This document shows positions 1-6,351 of a stretch of 14,595 nucleotides of DNA, in pieces; within the stretch, counting starts at the first letter, position 1; every line of letters starts with the position of its first letter. The notes below the pieces were generated by a model. It searched no databases, was not told where the DNA came from, and saw only the letters and a program-made list of their open reading frames with translations. Where the stretch lies: contig CAYHWW010000080.1 of NCBI GenBank assembly GCA_964360145.1, positions 1 to 14,595 on the forward strand, given 5' to 3'. The translations under genes and the position numbers were made by a program. This stretch comes from CAYHWW01 sp964360145 (GTDB taxonomy: Bacteria; Bdellovibrionota; UBA1018; CAYHWW01).

Positions 1-787
1 ATCGCGTCGCGCCGCAGTCTTTGAATGTGCAGCGGCCCTTATCGCGGAGCCAAACTATGCGCTTCACCGCTGCGGGGATATGGCGAGACGGCGCCACCGC
101 TGGTACGACCGGTCGTACCGATCCGACGCTTTGACTCAGTTTCTTTACGCGTCGCACCTCAATGCGTGCGGGGTCATGGCGATCGAGGGCCTCTTCGCAG
201 AGTAAATCGAGGAGCCCGGCGACGGTGCCCCCTTTGTTGCGATGACTGAGGAGTGACTTCAGCTTCTCGATCTTCGCCTGCTGCTCTTGAGTCAGCGTGA
301 TGGTGAGGCGGGTGAGGTCTGGCGTCACCGCCCGGGTCCGCTCGGTTTTTTGCAGCTCTTGGAATATCGCTGGAGAAGCTTTTTGCAAAAGCGCACGCTC
401 CGCCTCCCGTTTTGACAGGCCCTCGAGGCCCAGCACCAGCTCACATTTTTCTTCGGTGGTGCGTATCACGCCCACCTTTTTCTCGGCGCGAAGGAACTTG
501 GTGGCCTCAGTCACCACGGACAGTGATAGCGCCCCGGTCTCAATTTTCTCTTCGATCTGGGGCACGTCCGCCATCAAGCGCATGGCACCGATGCGGCGGG
601 CCGCCGCGTCCTGGGCATAGCCCAGTTCTCGCACCGCAAAATCAAACAACGATGAATAGCCCAGGTCGAGATAGTACCGACCGTCTTGCACTTGCCGCAG
701 TAACTTGAGGACGCGCGTGGTGATGCGGCGTTCTTCCGCTACCGCTTGTTTCAGCTCTGTGATGATGGCCTGAGATTTTGTGTTCAT
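1..787 (-). CDS. HNH endonuclease-family protein, 3' end cut by window edge
   Basis: An open frame runs from ATG at 787 to base 2 with no stop, giving 262 residues before the window ends. The N-terminal part (about 1-150) is helical and charged, with GYSSLFDFAVRELGY at 43-57, AARRIGAMRLM at 62-72 and LSKREAERALLQK at 124-136. A linker region with KGGTVAGLLDLLCEEALDRHDP follows at 185-206. From about 235, RHIPAAVKRIVWLRDKGRC begins an HNH nuclease module, and Cys253 and Cys258 fit its zinc-binding start. The H-N-H residues themselves lie outside the window. I recognise the layout from HNH proteins that are numerous in Bdellovibrio-like genomes; their role is unproven and could be mobile or defensive. 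A TATAAA hexamer lies 6 nt before the ATG and no Shine-Dalgarno is visible. Part of the gene is duplicated at 1081-1226. Confidence 0.8.
   Translation of the reverse strand, partial: MNTKSQAIITELKQAVAEERRITTRVLKLLRQVQDGRYYLDLGYSSLFDFAVRELGYAQDAAARRIGAMRLMADVPQIEEKIETGALSLSVVTEATKFLRAEKKVGVIRTTEEKCELVLGLEGLSKREAERALLQKASPAIFQELQKTERTRAVTPDLTRLTITLTQEQQAKIEKLKSLLSHRNKGGTVAGLLDLLCEEALDRHDPARIEVRRVKKLSQSVGSVRPVVPAVAPSRHIPAAVKRIVWLRDKGRCTFKDCGATR
102..119. repeat. 18-bp perfect palindrome inside the HNH gene
   Basis: GGTACGACCGGTCGTACC equals its own reverse complement. It lies in the HNH coding sequence (around residues 223-229, SVRPVVP). The inner 14 bp recur at 1081-1094, exactly where the homology between the two HNH copies ends, so it may mark a recombination breakpoint. 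Confidence 0.8.
104..249. repeat. diverged direct repeat, copy 1 (within HNH gene)
   Basis: This 146-bp stretch aligns without gaps to 1081-1226 with about 20 mismatches by eye (roughly 86 percent identity). The mismatches keep the protein similar: RNKGGTVAGLLDLLCEEAL here against RNEGGTVTGLLDSLCEEAL there. The repeat is therefore an old duplication or a paralogue piece, not a fresh copy. Confidence 0.85.
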
Positions 788-1080
788 GGGCTCTTTATAG
801 CATCGGTTTTCGACACGCTAGAAAACGCACGGAATGGGCTTATGGGCGCAGGGCTTCAAAAATGAGAGGCGATGCTCAACCTGTCTGGATCGCGTGCACT
901 ACGGCGAAAAACAGGGCCATTTTTTGGCATTTCCAGCACGCCACCAGGAAACCGCGCCAGACCCCTGTCAATAGCGGTGAAAAATATTTATGCTGTCGCA
1001 GCGATAAAATAGGAAGCGCCGCTGGCACCATGGAAATCGATGGTTACCCACTCGGGTTCCGCGAAGTGCCCCTTTTTGAC
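788..1080. other. non-coding stretch upstream of the HNH gene, possible IS21 end remnant
   Basis: I find no convincing gene here on either strand. Near 1040-1075, read on the minus strand, GGGCACTTCGCGGAACCCGA and then GTGGGTAACCATCGATT resemble the short repeated units (GGCCACTTTxxxCGGAATGGGTGxCC-like) that fill the ends of some IS21-family elements. With the IstB fragment at 1239-1394 this suggests a degraded IS21 end, but the match is from memory and weak. Confidence 0.3.
794..799 (-). promoter_or_regulatory. candidate -10 box of the HNH gene
   Basis: On the minus strand TATAAA is followed by six bases (GAGCCC) and then the ATG at 787. Transcription would start at or next to the start codon, giving a leaderless message. 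The -35 side is weak (TTCTAG, 18 bp upstream). This is inference from position only. Confidence 0.35.
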
Positions 1081-1226
1081 TACGACCGGTCGTACCGATC
1101 CGATGCTTCGACTCTGAGTCTTTAAGCGCCGCGCTTCGATGCGCACGGGGTCATGGCGATCGAGGGCCTCTTCACAGAGTGAGTCGAGGAGCCCCGTGAC
1201 GGTGCCCCCTTCATTACGATGACTGA
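1081..1226 (-). pseudogene. fragment of a second HNH-family gene (diverged repeat copy 2)
   Basis: The minus-strand frame reads RNEGGTVTGLLDSLCEEAL, then DRHDPVRIEARRL, then a segment ending SIGSVRPVV. This matches residues 183-228 of the HNH protein at 1-787. The preceding N-terminal half and the following HNH nuclease domain are both absent. Homology stops at the palindrome core (1081-1094) on one side and just before an IstB-like fragment on the other. No start codon or full domain is present, so it is a gene remnant. It probably arose from a diverged paralogue, because the roughly 14 percent mismatches are partly synonymous. Confidence 0.8.
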
Positions 1227-1238
1227 TAAGGTCACAAA

Positions 1239-1394
1239 TAGACGAACATCGGGCCAATGCTCCAGCGGTAGCTGCGTCGTGATGACCGTCGATTTCCCGT
1301 AGGATCGCTCCTCCAGGAGCTCGCGCAGGTCTTCAGCCTCCATGGAGTTGAACTTCCGCATCCCAAAGTCATCTAAACAAAATATTGGCTCTTC
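1239..1394 (-). pseudogene. istB: IS21-family IstB (transposition helper ATPase) fragment
   Basis: The minus-strand frame contains EEPIFCLDDFGMRKF, with a Walker B-like LDD, then EAEDLRELLEERSYGKST and VITTQLPLEHWPDV. This is the order seen in IstB: a Walker B LDDFG, a sensor region with ERYxxxSTIITSQLP, then a W near the end. IstB is the AAA+ helper of IS21 transposases. About 52 residues survive out of roughly 250. The Walker A half, the C-terminus and IstA are missing. The frame upstream of 1394 is not recognisable, and downstream it gives way to the HNH fragment in another frame. Confidence 0.75.
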
Positions 1395-1458
1395 CGGATT
1401 CTCTGTGGGATGCGGGGCGTCGCAGCTGCCTAGCGGTCCGGGGCTAGTGCCGCGCCCA

Positions 1459-2127
1459 CTACTCAGTAGCAGCCGCCGCGTCAGTGACAGGGGGATCAGA
1501 TGCCCGCGTAGTCCCAGAAGATGAGGATCGGGATCCCGCAGTGAAGTATGGCGTCCAGCCGAAACCCCTGCGAAAATCCCCGATCGTGAATCCGCTATGA
1601 ACGCCATAAACAGCCGAAGTCCGGCCTGGCGGACGCGTCGATTCCAACACTAGGCCGTAATCATCGTAGTACGCGTCGGTACGGTACCTATAGCCTCCAG
1701 TGCAAGTCATACTGTATGTGTCCCAGCCACCGCCTCTGCGAGGGGTGCGAAGAGTCATGGTGAGATCCTCGTCATCGTACCGTTGCGGGTTTGTCACCAC
1801 TGTAACGGTATAAGTCCCTGCTGGGACTCCGTAGGTACCGGTGCAACATCGGACAGTCGGGAAATCTACGGAGGACCGGTCTCGCCCCGACAACCTCTCC
1901 CATACCGTGGGCGGACTGGTCACGGGAACCAACGGGTGCACCGGACTTGTAAAGTCCCGAATATCACGACAGCCGGAAATCGCCTCCCGTACGCCAAGCA
2001 GGCAGCTCCGAGTTTTGGCAAGAAGCGTTCTATTTTCGCCACAAGAAGAAGCTTGGGCTTTTGCGTCATGCGTCACGACTATTGCGACCGAGATCAAAGT
2101 AATCATCGAGAGAAACAGACGAAACAT
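1459..2127 (-). CDS. secreted cysteine-containing protein of unknown function
   Basis: This encodes 222 residues. The start is set by GAGAGGTG placed 4 nt before ATG 2127. The N-terminus is a Sec signal peptide: MFR, then a hydrophobic stretch at about 4-19, then AKAQA, with likely cleavage after Ala24 or Ala26. The mature part has six cysteines (29, 42, 53, 94, 95, 142), suggesting disulphides after export. The middle (97-160) is rich in Thr, Tyr and Gly and probably beta-structured. A Ser/Thr/Ala-rich tail (about 200-222) looks disordered. I recognise no family. The C-terminus abuts the IstB/HNH debris, so the present end could be a truncation that picked up a new stop. A possible -10 (TAAGAT) lies at 2147-2152. 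Confidence 0.65.
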   Translation of the reverse strand: MFRLFLSMITLISVAIVVTHDAKAQASSCGENRTLLAKTRSCLLGVREAISGCRDIRDFTSPVHPLVPVTSPPTVWERLSGRDRSSVDFPTVRCCTGTYGVPAGTYTVTVVTNPQRYDDEDLTMTLRTPRRGGGWDTYSMTCTGGYRYRTDAYYDDYGLVLESTRPPGRTSAVYGVHSGFTIGDFRRGFGWTPYFTAGSRSSSSGTTRASDPPVTDAAAATE

Positions 2128-2180
2128 CGTACACCTCTCAGAGCTAATCTTAGCCTTCCTTCGATGAAGTTGGAGCTTTT

Positions 2181-2196
2181 ACATACATACATACAT
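2181..2196. repeat. tetranucleotide microsatellite (ACAT)4
   Basis: Four perfect ACAT units lie about 55 bp upstream of the secreted-protein start, in an AT-rich intergenic stretch (2128-2289) that otherwise shows no gene. The tract is short but could change promoter spacing by slippage. Confidence 0.6.
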
Positions 2197-2289
2197 GATT
2201 CGTAGGAAAAAATTTCCGCTTCTACGTTTTCTGTGGCCTGGGCATGCGGCCTCCGAAGCGCCTCCGGGCCGGACCAGGACGCGTCGATT

Positions 2290-2754
2290 TCATCGAAGCC
2301 ACTCTCCACGATCGAAGCGTTTTAGGAACTCCAGCACCGGAAGTGACTCTCCTTCGGGGTGCAGGGTAGCACGCGCTTGTTGCGTCACCAAAATGCGAGG
2401 TACGTTGGGGTACTCCTCAGCGAATGAACGCAATCCCGCAAAGTCCCGCGAGCTGGGCTTGGTCGTCATTTTAATTTCGACAGCCAAGAGGGGCTTGCTG
2501 CCGTGCGCTCGACCCCGAGAGTGCAAATCTAAGCGAGAGGTTTTCGACTGCGCGATGGACTTCATTTAAAAGCGAGGGAATCCGCTGAATCTCATCGATC
2601 ACCACCCAGCCCTTGGGGTGTCTTTTTGCGAAGGCCGCAAGTTCATTTTGTAAGAGAGATGGGGTGCTCAGGTAGGACTGAAAATTAGCCTCTTCGAGCA
2701 GATCGATCTGGGGCCGAACAGAAAAAACGAGCCTTTTTTGGGAACGTCAAGGAG
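2290..2754 (-). pseudogene. AAA/DUF4143 ATPase pseudogene with two internal deletions
   Basis: Three blocks of this family occur in order but in different frames. Block 1 (about 2754-2716) reads LLDVPKKGSFFLFGPR, the lead-in to Walker A (usually FGPRxxGKST), and it stops before the GKST. Block 2 (about 2724-2515) has IDLLEEANFQSYLSTPSLL, then the Walker B segment WVVIDEIQRIPSLLNEVHR, and ends FALSGSSAR, the arginine-bearing motif. Block 3 (about 2490-2290) has AVEIKMTTKPSSRDF and runs to a C-terminal FLKRFDRGEWLR, the usual nuclease-like DUF4143 tail. The P-loop and the whole middle (about 200 residues) are missing, and an in-frame TGA (2755-2757) precedes block 1. The intact family is about 380-420 residues. 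The gene cannot make a working ATPase. Confidence 0.85.
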
Positions 2755-2777
2755 TCATTAAAAATGAATGTAACTTC

Positions 2778-2810
2778 ATAAGTAAGATAATACTGTCATT
2801 TCTAACTTAT
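2778..2810. repeat. 33-bp imperfect palindrome between mutS and the ATPase pseudogene
   Basis: ATAAGTAAGATAA and TTTCTAACTTAT form opposing arms with about two or three mismatches around an ACTGT centre. There is no T-run after it in either direction, so an intrinsic terminator is unlikely. It may be an operator left from the lost gene, or the end of a mobile piece. Confidence 0.5.
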
Positions 2811-2844
2811 AATGTCGAAGAAGAAAGGGGAGGGCAAAAAGTCA

Positions 2845-5394
2845 TTACAGGCCGAGGCCCAGCTGTGGTGCTACGGGGGTGTCAGCGCTGCTGCTGGTCA
2901 CGGACCGCGCCCGGCGGGCCTCAAGACGTGCGAGCACGGCCTCGGCGCGTTTCAGCACCCGGGGCGACAGCCCCGCAAGCTTGGCCACGGAGATGCCGTA
3001 GCTGCGGCGGGCAGCCCCCGGTTCGAGGGTGTAGAGGAAGCGCACGTCTTCGCCCTCGCGGCAATCCACGGCCACTTGCAGGTTCACGGCCTGGGGATGG
3101 TGGGCGGCAAGCTCGGTGAGCTCATGGTAATGGGTGGCGAACATGCAGCGGGCGCCCACGCGGACAAGGATTTCCTCGGCCAGGGCCCAAGCCAGCGACA
3201 GCCCATCGAAGGTGCTGGTGCCGCGGCCCACTTCATCTAGCAGGATGAGGCTGCGGGCCGTGGCGTTCCGCAGGATGAAGCTCATCTCGCTCATTTCCAC
3301 CATGAACGTGGACTGGCCCTCGGCGATATTGTCGCTGGCGCCGATGCGGGTGAAAATACGGTCGCAGACGCCGATGCGCGCCCGCGCCGCGGGGACAAAA
3401 GACCCCGCTTGGGCCATGAGCGCGATGAGGGCGGTTTGGCGCATCACCGTGGATTTACCGCCCATGTTGGGACCGGTGATGAAGAGGAAGTGGCCCCGTT
3501 CAGCGGTCATCGCCACGTCGTTCGGGACAAAACCCCCACGCAATTCCACCAGGGGGTGGCGCCCGCCGATGATTTCAAGGTCAGCGGAGGTGTCGACCTC
3601 TGGCCGTGTGAAGCCCCGCGCCAACGCAGCGGCTGCTAAAGCAGCGGTGGCATCCAGCGCGGCGGCAGCCCGAGCTACAGTACCCACGGCCTGGGCCCGG
3701 GCCGCTACTTGGGCGCGATAGCCTTGGAAAAGCTCATATTCGAGAGCATGGCGGCGGCTTTCCGCGTTCAAGATCTTGTCTTCGAAAGTCTTCAGTTCTT
3801 CGGTGATGTAGCGCTCGCCGCCGGCGGTGGTTTGCTTCCGCACGTAATGGCCTGGCGCGTTCGCCACATTGGATTTGGTGATTTCGATGTAATATCCGAA
3901 AACCCTGTTGAAGCGCACCTTCAGCGACGAAATGCCCGTGGTGGTTTTTTCGCGGGCTTCGAATTCCGCCAGCCACTGGGTGCCATGCTCCGTGAGGTCC
4001 ATGAGCTCATCAAGTCGCGGGTCCACGCCCCGGCGGAAGAGACCCCCTTCCTTCACGGAGAGAGGAGGCGTTTCCGCCAGTGCGGTGTTCAGATTTTCAG
4101 CAAGGATGAGCAGCTCATCAGTGAGGCTCGAGGCCAGATCCGTGAGTACGCCCAAACCGCAGTCGTGCTCATCCCGCAAAATCCGTGCTGTGTCCTGCAA
4201 CGATGCGAGGGAAGCGGAGAGGTTTAAAAGCTCGCGGGCGTTCATGGTGGCGAGAGCCGCCCGAACTACGAGGCGCTCAAGGTCATAGACTTCAGTCAAA
4301 TGGCTCTGGCTCTGGGCGATGGCGGCAGGATGATCCACGAACCATTGCACGTCGTCGAGGCGACTGCCAATGGCAGCGGCGTCGGTGAGGGGCCGCAGAA
4401 GACGTTGGCGTAGCGCACGCCCCCCCATGGCGGTGCGGGTGTGGTCGAGGAGGCCGAGCACCGTGGCGCGATCGCCGGGGGTACCAGATGAGGCGCGAGA
4501 CAGTGGCGCCAAGTCGAGAGCGGCGATGGTGGCGGGGTCCAAGTCCATGGTGCCGCCGGCAGACCAGAGCTCCAGCCTGTTAGCCAAGGGGATGTGGCCG
4601 CCCGCGGCGCCCTTCTGCGTCTCTTGGAAATATTTTACCAGGGCCCCCGCGGTGGCGCGGCAACCTACGCCATCAGTGAGGCGTTTGTGGATGGCCCCCA
4701 TGGCGGTGGTGCCGAACTGCTCAGCGAGGCGCGCTGTGGCATAAGCGTCGTCAAAGTAGTGTTCCGCCACTCGTTGAACAAAGGCGTGGCTGCCCACGGC
4801 TTCCGCGAGGCGGCTGCCCGCCTCGTTGTCGGGGATGATGACTTCGGCCACGGGCTGGGTGCGCAGGTAGGCCTCCCACTGCTCAGTATTCTCAAAAACA
4901 CCGAAGTGAAAAGCCCCGGTGGAGTAATCACAGCTCGCGAAGGCCACTCGTTCACCGTCGCGGAGGGCGGCATGGGTGAGGTTCAAGCTTTTGGCCACGA
5001 GTGCCGTGGTATCAAATTGCGTGCCGGGGCTGATGACCTGCACCACGTCCCGCTTGACGATACCCTTGGCCGTCGCGGGGTCTTCCAGTTGTTCGCAGAG
5101 AGCCACCTTGTAGCCCCGGCTGACGAGACGATTGATGTAGTTGGTTGCCGCGTGGTGGGGCACGCCACACATGGGAATGGGGTTTGCTTCAGTCTTGTTC
5201 CGCGCGGTGAGCGCGATTTCAAGTTCATGGGCAGCGGTGCGGGCATCTTCAAAGAAGAGTTCGTAGAAATCCCCCATGCGGAAGAAAAGCAGCGAGTCTT
5301 TATGACGGCTCTTCACCTCAAGGTATTGAGTGAGGAACGGCGTCATTTTCTGGGCGGCAGGCGCCAAGGACCTGTCCGTGAATAAATTAGACAT
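2845..5394 (-). CDS. mutS: DNA mismatch repair protein MutS
   Basis: MutS recognises mismatches and small loops in the cytoplasm and recruits MutL using ATP. From ATG 5394 it has 849 residues, a normal length. The mismatch-binding domain has KMTPFLTQYLEVKSRHK at 16-32 and the Phe-x-Glu pair in GDFYELF (Phe43, Glu45). The clamp region has FNRVFGYYIEITKSN (495-509). The ATPase has Walker A GPNMGGKST (641-649), Walker B LILLDE (716-721) and the FATHYHEL signature (753-760). The C-terminal tail after about 830 is short and ends PQLGLGL, which could be a beta-clamp-binding motif of the QLxLx type. The start is uncertain: upstream in-frame starts exist at 5406, 5421, 5472 and GTG 5484, but residues before 5394 do not resemble the family. 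The gene is divergent from the winged-helix operon and appears to stand alone. Confidence 0.95.
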   Translation of the reverse strand: MSNLFTDRSLAPAAQKMTPFLTQYLEVKSRHKDSLLFFRMGDFYELFFEDARTAAHELEIALTARNKTEANPIPMCGVPHHAATNYINRLVSRGYKVALCEQLEDPATAKGIVKRDVVQVISPGTQFDTTALVAKSLNLTHAALRDGERVAFASCDYSTGAFHFGVFENTEQWEAYLRTQPVAEVIIPDNEAGSRLAEAVGSHAFVQRVAEHYFDDAYATARLAEQFGTTAMGAIHKRLTDGVGCRATAGALVKYFQETQKGAAGGHIPLANRLELWSAGGTMDLDPATIAALDLAPLSRASSGTPGDRATVLGLLDHTRTAMGGRALRQRLLRPLTDAAAIGSRLDDVQWFVDHPAAIAQSQSHLTEVYDLERLVVRAALATMNARELLNLSASLASLQDTARILRDEHDCGLGVLTDLASSLTDELLILAENLNTALAETPPLSVKEGGLFRRGVDPRLDELMDLTEHGTQWLAEFEAREKTTTGISSLKVRFNRVFGYYIEITKSNVANAPGHYVRKQTTAGGERYITEELKTFEDKILNAESRRHALEYELFQGYRAQVAARAQAVGTVARAAAALDATAALAAAALARGFTRPEVDTSADLEIIGGRHPLVELRGGFVPNDVAMTAERGHFLFITGPNMGGKSTVMRQTALIALMAQAGSFVPAARARIGVCDRIFTRIGASDNIAEGQSTFMVEMSEMSFILRNATARSLILLDEVGRGTSTFDGLSLAWALAEEILVRVGARCMFATHYHELTELAAHHPQAVNLQVAVDCREGEDVRFLYTLEPGAARRSYGISVAKLAGLSPRVLKRAEAVLARLEARRARSVTSSSADTPVAPQLGLGL

Positions 5395-5487
5395 TTGGCA
5401 TCCCATCTTTCTATCAGTCATGGAGTGGGCCGCAGCATCGTCAAGGCGCCGCGGTCTGGCAAGGCCTCTCATGAGGGAGAACACGCG

Positions 5488-5514
5488 ATCATATCGTGAT
5501 TCAAGTATGATATG
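5488..5514. promoter_or_regulatory. inverted repeat over the likely mutS promoter
   Basis: CATATC (5490-5495) and GATATG (5509-5514) are an exact inverted pair inside an AT-rich stretch. On the minus strand TATGAT (5493-5488) is a good -10, with TTACAT 18 bp upstream as a possible -35. The repeat therefore overlaps a plausible mutS promoter. The half-site ATATCGTGAT resembles the half-sites of the second palindrome at 5555-5577. Confidence 0.45.
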
Positions 5515-5554
5515 TAAGTACCCGTAAATAAAGAGTAAATAATGATATTGTATT

Positions 5555-5577
5555 AATTATCGGAATATACGATAATT
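5555..5577. promoter_or_regulatory. operator-like palindrome overlapping the winged-helix operon promoter
   Basis: AATTATCG and CGATAATT are perfect 8-bp arms around a 7-bp spacer (GAATATA). The right arm contains GATAAT (5571-5576), a near-consensus -10. TTGTAT (5549-5554) lies 16 bp upstream as the -35. A protein bound here would block RNA polymerase. Autoregulation by the adjacent winged-helix protein is the simplest reading but is inferred. Confidence 0.6.
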
Positions 5578-5595
5578 ATGGACATGGGGGGCCCC

Positions 5596-6351
5596 ATGCT
5601 TGAATACTTAGTGACATCAGAGTCGCGACTGAGAACCCTGAGGCTCCTTTGGGGAGAGGGTGTGAGGGCTTCAGTTTCTGTTCTGGCTCAAAGGGCAGGG
5701 ATGGGTTTTGCTACAGTCTACGAAGAGCTCAAAGCAATGGAGCGCCGGGGACTTGCTCATTCCGAGCGTGTCGGGCGGCAGCTCGTCTATGAAGCGCGCT
5801 GGAGTCACCCCATGGCAGCCGTGTTGAAGGCTCTGCTCACGCAATCCACGCTTGCAGTGCGTGGGGATGCGGATGATGACGCCCGCACCATGGCCGCTCT
5901 TCGGGCACTAGGGGCGCCGCTGGGGGGGGGAGGATCTTCGTCGGGGGGGCTGGGGCTGGAAGAAGCGGTTGTTCGTGGGTTTCAGCTGGCGAGGCGTAAC
6001 GCCTCCGTAGCGCGTGTTATGCCGGTGGTGCTCTGGGTTCAGCGTCAGAACGTTGATTTCCCGCGGCTTGTGCAGATGAGTACCCGCGTGGGCATGCGCC
6101 GGGTGCTCGGTTTTTATCTGGATCTCACGGGGCTTCTTTCCGGTGATGCTGTTTTACGGAGTCTCGCGGATGATCTCGTGGACCGACGCGTGCGTCGCAG
6201 GGAGCGATTTTTCACGCATGCTGCTAGCGGTCTTGCGACAGCCCGGTTGGAACGCAAAAATACTCCCCGCGTGGCGCGCAAGTGGCATTATTCAATGAAT
6301 ATGGGGCTCGATAATTTTGAATCCCACTTCAAAAAATTCACAGGGGCGTGA
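5596..6351 (+). CDS. winged-helix DNA-binding protein, first gene of nucleotidyltransferase operon
   Basis: From ATG 5596 it has 251 residues, and no signal or membrane segment. Residues 1-75 are an ArsR/MarR-type winged helix: SRLRTLRLLWGEG, then RAGMGFATVYEELKAMER as the recognition region, then a wing ending RQLVYEARWSHP. A Gly/Ser linker (about 110-118) is encoded by G9 and G7 tracts. The C-terminal helical domain has RRNASVARVMPVVLWVQRQN and ends KWHYSMNMGLDNFESHFKKF. The stop overlaps the next start (TGATG), so translation is coupled. It probably represses its own operon and may act as antitoxin or partner to the nucleotidyltransferase; both are inference. Other starts are ATG 5578 (within 2 bp of the -10, unlikely) and ATG 5584. 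I prefer 5596 because G6 at 5586-5591 could serve as ribosome binding site and MLEYL fits the domain start. Confidence 0.75.
   Translation: MLEYLVTSESRLRTLRLLWGEGVRASVSVLAQRAGMGFATVYEELKAMERRGLAHSERVGRQLVYEARWSHPMAAVLKALLTQSTLAVRGDADDDARTMAALRALGAPLGGGGSSSGGLGLEEAVVRGFQLARRNASVARVMPVVLWVQRQNVDFPRLVQMSTRVGMRRVLGFYLDLTGLLSGDAVLRSLADDLVDRRVRRRERFFTHAASGLATARLERKNTPRVARKWHYSMNMGLDNFESHFKKFTGA
5922..5949 (+). repeat. G9 and G7 homopolymer tracts in the winged-helix gene
   Basis: Nine G (5922-5930) and seven G (5943-5949) encode Gly codons of a Gly/Ser linker between the DNA-binding and C-terminal domains. A one-base slip would truncate the protein after its DNA-binding domain and uncouple the downstream gene. 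Confidence 0.8.

Noticed and set aside
778..1125. A 115-codon plus-strand open frame upstream of the HNH gene
   Set aside because: It crosses the HNH promoter, the possible IS21 end and the HNH fragment, has no recognisable motif and no ribosome binding site.
1783..2205. Plus-strand open frames opposite the secreted protein
   Set aside because: The minus strand has a signal peptide and a good ribosome binding site; the plus-strand frames have neither.
4594..5385. A 263-codon plus-strand open frame opposite mutS
   Set aside because: It is antisense to conserved MutS domains and shows no family resemblance; long antisense frames are common at this GC content.
5395..5484. A 30-residue N-terminal extension of MutS
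   Set aside because: It does not resemble MutS, while the family normally starts a short distance before KMTPF. It is not fully excluded, because the likely -10 lies near 5488.
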